Below are positions 12,202 through 22,785 of a stretch of 64,000 nucleotides of DNA, piece after piece. Position numbers and translations under genes: made by a program. The stretch is from Batrachochytrium dendrobatidis JAM81 (lineage: Eukaryota > Chytridiomycota > Chytridiomycetes > Rhizophydiales), in assembly GCF_000203795.2 (NCBI RefSeq), contig NW_006281100.1, positions 236,535-300,534 of the forward strand. Reading direction: 5' to 3'. Under the pieces are notes generated by a model. It was not told where the DNA came from. It searched no databases and saw only the letters and a program-made list of their open reading frames with translations. Numbering within the stretch: position 1 is the stretch's first letter; the number at the start of each line of letters is the position of its first letter.

Positions 12202-13213
12202 ATGTCTGCTCAGATTGCACAACGTAGTATAATTGGAGTCGCTCTGGTTGTTTATCTCAAAGATTTGCTGAAATCCTCAAGTGTCGATGCCTATGTATGG
12301 CCTGAAGTCATCAAGAATAAGAATTCTTTTCGTGGATTTCTTGGCCTTCCCCTCTATGATGGTTTGCACACTTGCCAAAACATTGCATCGTATGCATTTT
12401 GTCTTGGGTTTGTTGCCGGATGTGGATGTGCCATTGGAACATTCACGGTCATGTTTCGAGGATTAGGAATATTTTTAGCTAGTCTGACTACATTCCATAT
12501 TATGGAGTATATCACCACTGCCATGTTTCAGCCAGATACCAGTTTAAAATGTAGGTTATTTTGAATCTACAGAATTTGAAATTGCATTAACCTTGCTATT
12601 TGTATGTGGTTTGCTTGGTTTTATGAATGTATTTAGCATTCCTGCTCAACCATAGCCCCGAGTATCATATTGCGATGGCAGGTGGCATTATCGAGTTTCT
12701 TGTTGAAACCTTTTTTTTCCCTTCGTTCAAGGTGTTTTCATGGATCAATGGTTTAGGTATATGCAGCGTATTTATACTTGTTTCCAACTACTGTAAATGT
12801 CTGAGCAGGATAATCTCTAATCTACTATTTTTTTACTTTGCTTTTTGGTTAAATCCCAAATAGGATTTCTCGTTGTGATTGCATCACAAATACTCAGATC
12901 GGTGGCAATGATTACAGCGGGATCGAATTTCACTCACTATATTTCAGAAGACAAAAAGGAGGATCACATTCTCATCACAACTGGGATATATGCATACCTT
13001 CGTCACCCATCCTACACAGGCTTTTACTATTGGTCGCTCGGACAACAGATTCTTTTAGGAAATCCTGCATGCTTTGTTGCATACATGTTTTGTCTGTATA
13101 CCTTTTTCAACTCCAGAATACGGTTTGAAGAAAGAAAGCTTGTCGAATTTTTCGGTGATGTATACAAGGACTATCGCAAAACTTCTTATGTATTGATTCC
13201 AGGTATACATTAG
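12202..13213 (+). CDS. STE14: Protein-S-isoprenylcysteine O-methyltransferase
   Basis: ER membrane enzyme that methylates the C-terminal prenylcysteine of CAAX proteins (Ras, Rho, a-factor-type pheromones) with S-adenosylmethionine. Seen in order: FLGLPLYDGLHTCQN and transmembrane segments; FHIMEYITTAMF; SFLLNHSPEY after an intron near 12551-12637; EFLVETFFFPSFKVFSW; and, after another intron, QILRSVAMITAGSNFTHYI, the SAM-binding region GIYAYLRHPSYTGFYYW and the terminal RIRFEERKLVEFFG. These match yeast Ste14 and human ICMT throughout. The start is uncertain: ATG 12202 lies in sequence that aligns with the C-terminal end of the decayed copy upstream, so a later start or a fused transcript is possible. 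Confidence 0.88.
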
Positions 13214-13354
13214 CGGGTGTTTTTAAATAAAGCCGATTTATGCTGTACATCCTTACGAAAATGGGGTTTATTAGAGAACCATTTTTGATGGGAATATTCA
13301 ACTGCAGTCAAACTCCAGATAAAACATGTGGCTCTACAACATATAGAGATGCAT

Positions 13355-16300
13355 TTAAATAGAGGCACGACGACCACCACGTAGTTTCCTTTCAACAGAA
13401 TCAGCCAACGTAACACCCAGCTGTCGCTGCAGCGTTCCATTATTGTGCCATTCTTGCACAACCGTTTGTCCAAACTTGTATCCAACCTCGACAATTTCTT
13501 TAAACTTTTTGAAATCCATTGCCGTATATGCTGCAACGGGCGGATGAATGTATAAACACCCATCGATACGTTTGGCATCCTCGAGTTGTTTCACCGATGA
13601 AATGTACGTAAGACGAGATTGTATATCAGCAATTTCAGGTGGACGAAACGAGTAGGATTGTGGGAATGGATTGAGTTTGCTGAGTAACATCCACCATCCC
13701 GATACCGAGTCGCCATAACTCACGGGTGATGTGTCATCAGCAAGACTTACATCAACAGCAATAATCGTGTGTGCGCCTAAAGAATGCATAATGTCCGCTG
13801 GTAAATTGTTGATGTATCCACCATCCAGGAGCATACTGCCGTGATCACAAAGCGGTGGAAGATAGCCAGAAAGTGACATGGATGCTCGAATGTATCGCCA
13901 CATGTAACCTGTTTGATGAACTTCCATTCGACTCCAATTAAGATTAGTTGTAACTGCAAAATACGAAATCCAACAGTCTTCAATTTGTGTGTCAGAAAAC
14001 ACTTTCCAGATACCGCGATTAAACTCATGACCTACATTTTATCAAAATATCATCAGATTTAAACTGTCGAGGTATAATGGCAAGTACTCTACCACATGGA
14101 TCAAATGTCAACCAACAGAATGACTTGCCTGTGAAAATTGCAGTGATGGGATAGGTTAGATCAATGAGTGACCTCCAAGTAGAACCTAATCTCCCGCCAA
14201 GCATTTTTGCTCTGCCATAAACACTGACATGATCATTTTCTCTAGCATAACAACCTCCGACAAAACTGCCCATACTTGTTCCACCAATCATGTCTACTGG
14301 AATTCCAGCCTCTTCAAATGCTCGAATCACTCCAATATGCGCAAACCCTCTTGCTCCACCTCCACCCAGCACCAACCCAATCGATTTGGACAAAAGTCTT
14401 CGAGCCAATCGGGCAAAATCTGATCTTACTCCAGAATAAATATTTGGTGCTGATGATTTCTTCCCCGTGCTATTCATAGGATACATGCTCGTATACACTC
14501 TTTGGAAATGCGATTTAAGATTAATAAGTGTGAGTTGTTTTTGGGTGGTTTTGTTGAGAAGTTTTGGAGTGTTTAGATTCATCTGAACATGATGATGAGC
14601 ATGTACCCATACTCGATTTTTTAGCCACTGTGCAGTGGATCCAGGAATGCATGCACGTTGGTTATGAAGGAGCACAAGCTCTTTTCTGGCAGTAGTTTTC
14701 ATGCCAATCAAAAGTCGCTCAAATTCACCAATGCCAGGATCTTCGTCACCAAGACCAACAAGAAGGATACAATCTGCTTGACGAACGCATCGCTGTGTCC
14801 ATGGAGAACTTACACCCCCATCAGCAACATAGAGGACAAGTCGATGCGATTCTTCTTGCTCGCTCAGCCAGCTCATAAGCTTGAGACGTCCTAAACGGGT
14901 AAAGGCATGTTTGCCAAGCTCTCGCATCACAGATGCAGTATTCAAAAATGCTACCGATGCGCCAATAAGCTGTAAAGCATCACGAATGTGGTCGGCAAAC
15001 TCAAAAACAGGAACAATCGACGTTACAGGCAAAATGGCAACCGTTTTAAGATTGACATTGTTGTTTCCAGAATCAGGACTACCACGCATATTAAAGGATG
15101 GTTGCTGGCCAGGACCCATTTTTCCAAGAAAAGACTGAGTTGATCTCGCTGCAATAATACGTGCAATAGAAATTGTAATTTCGGGGTGTCCAATAGCAAG
15201 AGCATTAAATAAAGTTTTGGGCATGATGGCTACCTCGGTGTCACGAATAGCATGAATCGTGGCTGTACGTGGAGCATCCATCAGTACTTCCATTTCACCT
15301 ACAGATTCCAATTGACCATATTCGCCCAGAATATCTAATGACTCGATACCATTACGCGATCGCTCTACAATAGCACGCAGACGGCCAGTAAGTACAATAT
15401 AGATCGAAGTTGACGGCTCGCCTTGACGACATAAAACCTGCCCTGCATTGACCTGTCCCCACTCCAATGCAACATCAATATGCAATACAAGTGGTGAAAG
15501 CTGGTTCACTAACCGTTTAGCCAAGCACAACAAGATATCAGGAAATCGTTCAACGTATTTGTCCAAAACCTGTTTAGACATAAATCCAACATGCGCATCT
15601 GTTTTTGCCTTGATAGTGACAAACGAAGTCTGTCCAGTTAATGCAGCCAAGTATCCTGCAAGACCACCAGGGTGAATCAAAAATAGATTGCGACGAGATT
15701 TTCCTCGACTAGATGGATTACTATTTTGACTTGCATCGCCAGTGCGAATAGGAAACAACTGGCTATTTGACGTAGACATGGATGCTTCCAACACACCGTC
15801 CAGCACAAAATACAAACCAGCACCGCGTTCTCCTTCCTTGACAAGTGTTTGTCCGTGTTCAAAGTACATGATATCAATCTCTACCTGATCAGACGAGTCA
15901 ATGGAAAAGTTTCCAGTAGAATTGCTTGGTGATGTGGTTTCATCTGGAGTTTTTGGATGAGATGCACGTGCGGAGCCGATTGAAAAAACCGTTGAGGATG
16001 TAGGTTTCCAGCTGGTACGAGAGCGTGAGTAATACAGGCGATCCGTCATAGGAGCCAAATTTGAATGACCTGGAGGGCCCGACTGTCGAAATCCAGAAGT
16101 GGCCATAGATCCAGTACGATTTGGTATCTGCTCATGTAATGAATACTGTCGCTGATATCCATAAGGAGCAACATACGGTCGCATACCAATCAGCTGAGCA
16201 ATACATTTGAAAACAGCTTCTTTAATGGGTCCATCCGCCTCATCATTCAAACGTGTGGGTCGATATGACGACTTGGCATTTGGTTTTCTGGGTGGTTTGG

Positions 16301-18338
16301 CAGGACCAGCAGTATCATTTTCTGAACTATCTGCAGTATTATTGTACTCGTTGATTTCTACTACGTTTCTGTGAGCACGACGATGATTGCGTTGTTGTGA
16401 ATGGGTCAACCCCATAGATATTGTCAATGATGCAGTATCGTCATTCACATTGTATGTACCTCGCGACCCGGGCATTTCACTCATGCGTCGATCTACTTCA
16501 TTACCATTGCTAGAATCAACTTCGTTTGTAACAAAAGTGTTATTGATCCCTCTTCTTTTTCGAATCGTTCTTAGTCTCAAGTCATGCAAAATTTCTGGAG
16601 GAAACAAATCTGTTGGTAATCCATAACCAGAAAACTGATTAACCTGACGCTCAATTTTCAACAGCTCCTTGGATAATCCCAGGTACCGATACAGAGTAAG
16701 AAACGTAACACGTTGGAATCTAGTAAGAATGACTTGTACGATATGAGCTGCAGCATTGGGAAATTTCTCAGTTAGCTTTCGAAAAGCCTGAGCAGGGATC
16801 ACTGCGAGGGTGGTTGGAGAAGATGCGCGCGTAATTATTCCTGGATGAACCGACCGATGTTTACGTTTGGGAATATGATTGCCGCTAGTGGGATGAGTAA
16901 AATGTTTATGATCTTCCGAGCCATCCAAGCCGTGAGCTATGCCTGATTCAGCTGCAACGGAGCCATCAACGCTTTCAACACCATGACTGGATTCAACGTC
17001 ACTAAAAGCAGATGTAGAGTTGCGACGACGTAAACTTGGAAACACGTTTTGAGGAATATAACCAAGCGCGTGTCCACTTGGACTTTGAGTTGGCTGCAAG
17101 TTGGTCAAACGAGGCAAAACGTCCTGTGGTTGTTTTTTAGCAGAGGTGTCCTTTTTTTCAAGGTGTTGGTGGATTGCTGGGTCAGAAGCAGGATTAGCTT
17201 CAGCAGAAGGGAAAACACGAGGTTTGGCATCAGGATGAGCAGTTTCTGGAGTAGGAGTTGAATCAATACTACTATCCTGTTGTAAATGGTTAAATCTGAG
17301 CCAAGCAGATTCATCACTGTCAAGTTGTGTAGAAAACGCAGGTGATTGAGCTTGGGGGAAACCAGAATGTTTACTGGAAAAGGAAGTTCCATGAGATTCG
17401 TTTAAATTTGTGGCAGCAGAATGAGGCTGCATCAGTGTTGAAAGCTCAAAGTCTTCAGTAAACAGCGATAGGATGGTAAACAAACTAGAGACGGTTTCGC
17501 CAGCCTTGACTTCGTTCAGCAAATGATGACCACTGAATTCATCCTCGGGATCATCAGAGTCGGATCGATCTTCAAAGTCTCCATATTCATCCAAATGATC
17601 ACGACTGTTACTACCCAAACTATGTCTAGCAAGAGCATTAGAATTGCCTTTTAAATAAATCTGAACACAGCCGTCAACAACGACATAAAAGTCGCGATCT
17701 TCCGAGTCCTCGTCAAAAAGGATTTCGCCAGTCTTTAGCTTGCGAGTTTGTAGATGACGAGCAAGTTCGTGAAAAACAGGTTTGTCAAGATATCCAAACA
17801 CTTTAATAGAAGAGAGAAAGGCATTCATAAATTCATCTGGATAACCCTTGTTGAGATCCGTGTCGTCGTCCAGCGTAGCATCGGGTTGAAGATCGAATGG
17901 TGCACGCGGAGCAATGGGAGCAGGGGTTTTAAGATGAGTGTAAGTGTTGAGCAGACGATAACGAATCAGAAGATAAACGACGAGAGAGATTAAAGAAAGA
18001 AGGCCAAGAACCGACCATAGATCCAGAGTAATGGTAGCAGTGACGGTGTAGGACAAAAAGCGATACACTAGCCAAGGAGTATGACCGAATATTAAACGAA
18101 GAATCAAAGCAACAATGGTAGCAGTGTCGCTCAAGGCAGAGGTCTGAGTGTCATGGTCGTCGCTCGGTTTTCCAATACTGATAATGGGTTGAGCTGTGAC
18201 AGTAGTGGTTGATTGTGAGTCTAATGGTTCATTGACCATGCTTTCCAGCGTTGAAGTAGCCAAGGCAGCAGCAACAGTTGTCAAGATGGTTCCAACCACT
18301 GCATCCACTGCAACATCCATTGCACCATCCATCTCCAT
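13355..18338 (-). CDS. NTE1: NTE1 lysophospholipase (neuropathy target esterase)
   Basis: ER-membrane serine phospholipase that deacylates phosphatidylcholine to glycerophosphocholine. Two exons: 18338-14129 and 14031-13355, giving about 1,628 residues, near the usual fungal length. N-terminal hydrophobic segments (LWSVLGLLSLISLVVYLLI) anchor it. Three cyclic-nucleotide-binding-like domains follow (FDEDSEDRDFYVVVDG; KEGERGAGLYFVLDG; CRQGEPSTSIYIVLTG). The patatin domain has the oxyanion loop GGGGARG, the nucleophile motif GTSMG and the catalytic Asp in DGGYIN (exon 2). The single intron (14128-14032) uses a GC donor (ACAG|GCAAGT) with a normal AG acceptor. Joining there gives FTGHEFNRGIWKVF, matching the family; reading through would end within 30 residues. 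Long Ser-rich linkers are typical. Confidence 0.95.
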
Positions 18339-18565
18339 AATGCTGTTATTCCACTAGCAAACCAAGTATATTTATTTTAGGAAACTTTCATTGCTTCGGA
18401 TCGGCAACTTATTCCCATCGCATTGAGCTTATCTAACAACCCTTTCAAAGTGTACAGAAAACCTGGTTTCATTTTATTCGAAATGTGTCGAGTAAACTGT
18501 GTTGGTTTGGACATTCAGTCAGAATTAGCCTTTTGGATGCTCAAAACAATCCACTGGTTCGACTG

Positions 18566-19903
18566 TTACTGCTCAACTGCAGCACCATTCTCTGGAACAA
18601 ACAACGCCAACACGTCTGACATGGACACAACTCCGATCGGATGATCATCGTCATCCACAACCCACAAATGATGTATCATATGCTCCATCATCGACACTCC
18701 TACTTCCCCAACAACCGATCCAGGCTCAACACTTTTCAGCTGATCTGATTTAAGTTGATTAGGAGTGCGCTTTTCGGCTTCAAGAAATTCAAATACTGAG
18801 CCAAGAAGCATTTCCAGATTCGAGAAATTTACTCCGCGTAAATCTGAAGCCGAGAGATTGGCAACAAGCCTGCCGTTGGTGTCCACCACTGCGACTGCAG
18901 AGACTTGATGAAGATAGAGAGAGCGTAAAGCAGCAAGTGCAGACATGCTCGACTCTACGCAAACCAGTTGTTTTTTCGTTTCGCTGAGTTGAGTACTTGA
19001 AAGTGTTTGTGGATCTGCACTCTGGATTAGAGTGATTCGATCTGCATTGCTCACAGGAATACTCCAAATAGTGTCCAGTGCAGACTGCAATGACTCTTTG
19101 CAATCAGACGTGTCGTTATTAAGCGTGGATACAACACAATCGGTATCCAGCAAATATCGCAGCAGGTCAGTCTGAGTCACTAAACGAATGGAAGAGCCAG
19201 ATGGAGGTGCAACTGTTGCAAGATTGACATCATCGTCAATGATCAGTGCGCGATGTCGGTTAGCATAAGTCAAGATCTGCAGCAGAGACGTAAGCGGATC
19301 AGATGAATGGAGTGTCCAAGACTCTGCAGACTCACTCGTCTGTCCAAGAAGCTCTCCAATCTTGTCATGTTACAGTACATTAGATTGTTATTCAATCCAC
19401 TACTGATTGGATCATCTAGCAAATAGCATATTACCTTTGTAGAAAAATAGGCATGCTCTTCCTTCACCATCCTAATATACTGTTGAAACTCGTCTTTACT
19501 CATGGTTATAGGATTCTTTCTACCAATTATGCATAGAGTCAGTCGATTGAAACCCATGTAAACAATCCACTATTACTCGAGCATAACAGCTACAACATAC
19601 ACATTGCCAGACATGTCATCAAATACACTTTGAAACACAGTGTTGGCCAGAATATCAAACACAGAGACTATCCCAGTAAACACCTTTCCATCAGGCTCAT
19701 CCTTTGGAACCTTGTAAACAGGGATAGCCAGGATCTGCGAGGTGTGCATTATAGAAAGAACATTATCCAGGGTAGTGTCCTGATGGACACTAATCAGAGG
19801 TTTCTTTGAGCCGTGCGCATGGTTTAGAACTTGTGATATTGGGATATGAGAGAGATGGGCGTAGATGATCTTGGCAGCGTCGTTGACACGCAAGGTGGTC
19901 ATT
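18566..19903 (-). CDS. Multi-CBS-domain protein
   Basis: Protein built from CBS motifs, which pair into Bateman modules binding adenosyl ligands; related to AMPK-gamma and Sds23-like proteins in architecture only. Exon 1 (start ATG 19903) has VHQDTTLDNVLSIMHTSQIL, IPVYK and FTGIVSVFDILA, a full CBS motif. Later exons continue with HRALIIDDD, RLVTQTDLLRYLL, AVAVVDTNGRLVANLSASDL and VVDDDDHPIGVVSMSDVLALF. At least two introns (near 19605-19535 and 19435-19360) join in phase. Roughly 380 residues. No catalytic domain is seen; the partner is unknown. An earlier in-frame ATG at 19941 would extend it by 13 residues. Confidence 0.8.
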
Positions 19904-20017
19904 GGTAAGAATGAATCAAGATTCCGATTGTATTCCAACAATATTTAGACTCGAGTGTTGGCAATCTCTTGCTTGAATTATAATGAAATCATGCATTTTT
20001 ATTTAAACATGACATGC

Positions 20018-20880
20018 TCAGTTGTTGTAGATTGGAGGTCGATGTTTCTGATTTAATAATAATCTCGAGTACAACCAATCCACTGCTTCTTGTACTCCGT
20101 TTCTGTATATTCACATTTAGATTAGCATGGTATTAGTATGACATCTTCAATACCAGAAACTTCAAATTCTGTCCTGCTTACCCTTGTAGAGCTGATACAG
20201 CCATGACTTTACTCTCTCTGGCTTCCAGAGCTACCGCGATCTGATTAAATATGTGCTGAATATCGTGCAGCTTTAATGCATCGGGTGCATCTTGCTTATT
20301 GGCCAACATAATAACAGGCACACCTTCAATGGTTTCATTATGAATCACTTTGTCCAAAGTGGCCTGAACTTCTTCGATACGAACTCGATCAGTAGAATCT
20401 ACGACAAAAACAATCGCATGACATTCCGAATAGTACTTTTCCCATATGCTCCGGAGTTCCCTCTGTCCGCCCAGATCCCAAAAGTTGAGACGGACATTCT
20501 TTACATCTACCTTTCCAACTAAAGTTTATTTGAATTCGTTCCAATTGTTTCCATCAGAATCCAAAGTCAAATGTGTTAGGTATACGATCCATTCAAGTCC
20601 GAGAAATGCATCATACAAGTACATACTGTTTAATCCAACTGTTGGTCCAATATTTTCAGAACTCAGTCCAGGTACTCCGTTATAAATAGACTTGATACGT
20701 TCCAGCAATGTCTAAGAATCAGAATAGAGGTCAAGTCATTTATCCAGATACAAATCCGATGGAATCCAGTTACATACAGTTACATACAGTTTTACCAGCA
20801 TTGTCCAGACCAAGAATAATCACAAAAAACTCTTGTCGTTGTGTATACTTTTTATAAAGCCCGCTTACAAGTGTGTACAT
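20018..20880 (-). CDS. ARFRP1: ARFRP1/Arl3-type small GTPase
   Basis: Arf-like GTPase of the ARFRP1 (yeast ARL3) type, acting at the trans-Golgi upstream of Arl1 and golgins. The start MYTLVSGLYKK matches the family N-terminus; there is no N-myristoylation glycine, as in ARL3, which is N-acetylated instead. P-loop GLDNAGKTT (split by intron 1), switch I IGPTVGLN, switch II WDLGGQ, NKQD and the SAL base-recognition motif are all present, and the end HRPPIYNN resembles the ARFRP1 tail. Four exons. The first intron's donor sequence is tandemly duplicated (see findings). Stop at 20018-20020. Confidence 0.92.
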
Positions 20881-21085
20881 GTTCGCCTAATGTTCTTGAC
20901 GGGCTGTAAAGATACACCGAGATGAAACTACACACTTTAGAAACTGCTGATTCTTGGACAAGACTTGCTTGATAAGAACTGCGACTTTGATGGATAATCC
21001 AATGAATACAAAGAATTCATTCTTATCTGGCCTGAGGGTGTGCTGACATTCTTATCAGGTTTTTCATCAACTCGATACCAAGCAA

Positions 21086-22092
21086 ATGACTACTGCTTCC
21101 ATCAGCGCATCTGCAGATTCGTATATGAATGGTGCGGACAGAAGACAGGAAGGAAGTCGTCGCATGGGAACATACATGCTGACTGGCTGGGTGCTGATGA
21201 ATGACATGTGTTCCAATAAGGGCTGCAATGTAAATGACATGTATTCCATGACATGATCCTTTCATCCATCTACTGACTCGAGTATGTGCCAGTTGCCTGT
21301 GTTTAGAAATAAGGAGCGTACAAAGACAGTATGTTGTATGTGTGACGATCCACATTCTCCTATCCTGCCTGTGATCAGTCAACCGGCTGCATCCCAACTC
21401 ACCAACAAAGACTCGATTTCAATGGTCCATCAAGCTCAAGACAAACAGACATCTGATTCGATTACTCTTACTGAAGAAGAAGAAATGGAGCTGTTGGCAG
21501 CCATGGACGAAAGACACGAAGTGGATCGTAGTACTGAGCAGGATCGTGAGCAGTCGGAGCGTGCCAGTGACCTTATTGGACAAAAGATGCTCCAAGGATG
21601 GACATTGCTTCAAAATGTGTGTCGTTCTTGTCCCGGTGTAAGTGAAACTGCATCGTAATGTTGAATAGATGCTTTGTTCAAACTAGCATGTTTAGATTAT
21701 GCACTTACCAAGATGTGTGTATTGAGTAGATTCCACTTGTTCGCAATCGTCAAAACCAAACTCTGTGCGTCATTTGCGAACAATCAGGAGATGAGTTGGA
21801 TGACATTGCTGAGCCGATTCATGTAAAGCCAGAATCAGTTGCTATGGATCAAGACGACCCAATATGCGGACAAAAGCGATCTTTTGAGAAAATCCTCACT
21901 GTATCTCCAACACCTCATGTTCACTCTGACTCGGTCAACAATCCGTTTCAAAATACAGCAAATGCACTCACTGACAAGGTTATTCAGTTGTCGATAAAAC
22001 TAGAGACTACGACCAATGTTCAAGCAATTACGGCTATTGCAGATGCCATCTCAAGCTGTATGCGAGCAATTGAGTTATTGAGTCGTGATTAG
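21086..22092 (+). CDS. ZNRD2: ZNRD2 (SSSCA1/p27)-like protein with two zinc ribbons
   Basis: Related to ZNRD2/SSSCA1, a small zinc-ribbon protein of unclear role linked in animals to tankyrase and mitosis. Three exons join in phase 0: 21086-21229, 21293-21637 and 21730-22092, about 282 residues. Two ribbons are visible. The first, RRMGTYMLTGWVLMNDMC..GC then LPVFRNKERTKTVCCMC, is broken by intron 1. The second, ASDLIGQKMLQGWTLLQNVC..C then IPLVRNRQNQTLCVIC, is broken by intron 2 at the equivalent place. The C-terminal helix (ALTDKVIQLSIKLETTTNV) matches the end of human ZNRD2, which has only one ribbon. ATG 21086 is chosen because it opens the frame of the first ribbon and has A at -3. Confidence 0.82.
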
Positions 22093-22282
22093 TCAGATTA
22101 ACATGGAGTAATGAATGAGTTTGTATGCATGATTGTTGAGCCAATTCAAGATATTACGATTTTAGAAATATGGTGATTGAATTACAGTGTATTTATCAAA
22201 ATGAAACGCTTGTATCTCGTAGTGGTTATTCCTTTTGAAAGACTGTTTCAATACTTGCTACGCTTTCCTATTAGACATTAGA

Positions 22283-22373
22283 TAACCATACATTGTACGA
22301 TCACCAAGTTTGAAATCGGATATTGGGGTTGAATGCTTTATTGCATCCTAAATCTCATACGCTTTAGTTCAAG
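22283..22373 (-). repeat. Dispersed repeat core, copy E
   Basis: Reverse-complement match to copies A and B: AACCATACATTGTACGATCA at one end and AATCTCATACGCTTTAGTTC at the other, with a shorter middle. Confidence 0.6.
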
Positions 22374-22519
22374 GTAAAGACTAGATATTTCAAGAATGCA
22401 AATCTATATGGCAATCACCAGGAGATTGGCATAGAATTCAATGACAATGTTCAGTAAATTTGGCACCAATCATTCCATGAGATTGATTTTTATATTTTGG
22501 TATCCATATTTAGTGTTTC

Positions 22520-22544
22520 ATTTCATGTGAATACGACTGTAATA
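22520..22544 (+). repeat. Short motif copy ATTTCATGTGAATACGACTG
   Basis: Best match to the consensus in the window; located about 240 bp upstream of the ankyrin gene. Confidence 0.55.
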
Positions 22545-22785
22545 ATGTGGAGTGGAAGCAGATTTTGACTTGATTTCAACAGGAATGTGAGGGTCCAATC
22601 GTTTCTGAACATGTAGCAAGTATGCATGACCTGCGTTAGGGTTCAAGAATGATAGTAGTTGAAGGGGTTCAGGGAAGAGTGACTTGGTTATCGATTATAG
22701 TGAATAATAGGGATTATATCTTGCTTATATTGTCAGCCAAATACACTCGATATTGGCCAGCTGCTGGATACCAAATACTAGAATC

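Larger units (their letters stand above)
22093..22785. other. Intergenic stretch with inverted repeat copy and short motif
   Basis: No gene seen. It contains repeat core copy E (22283-22373, inverted) and, 147 bp further on, the short motif at 22520-22544. The stretch before the motif (GGCACCAATCATTCCATGAG) resembles the one before the HSDL2 motif copy at 3980-4064. Confidence 0.55.
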
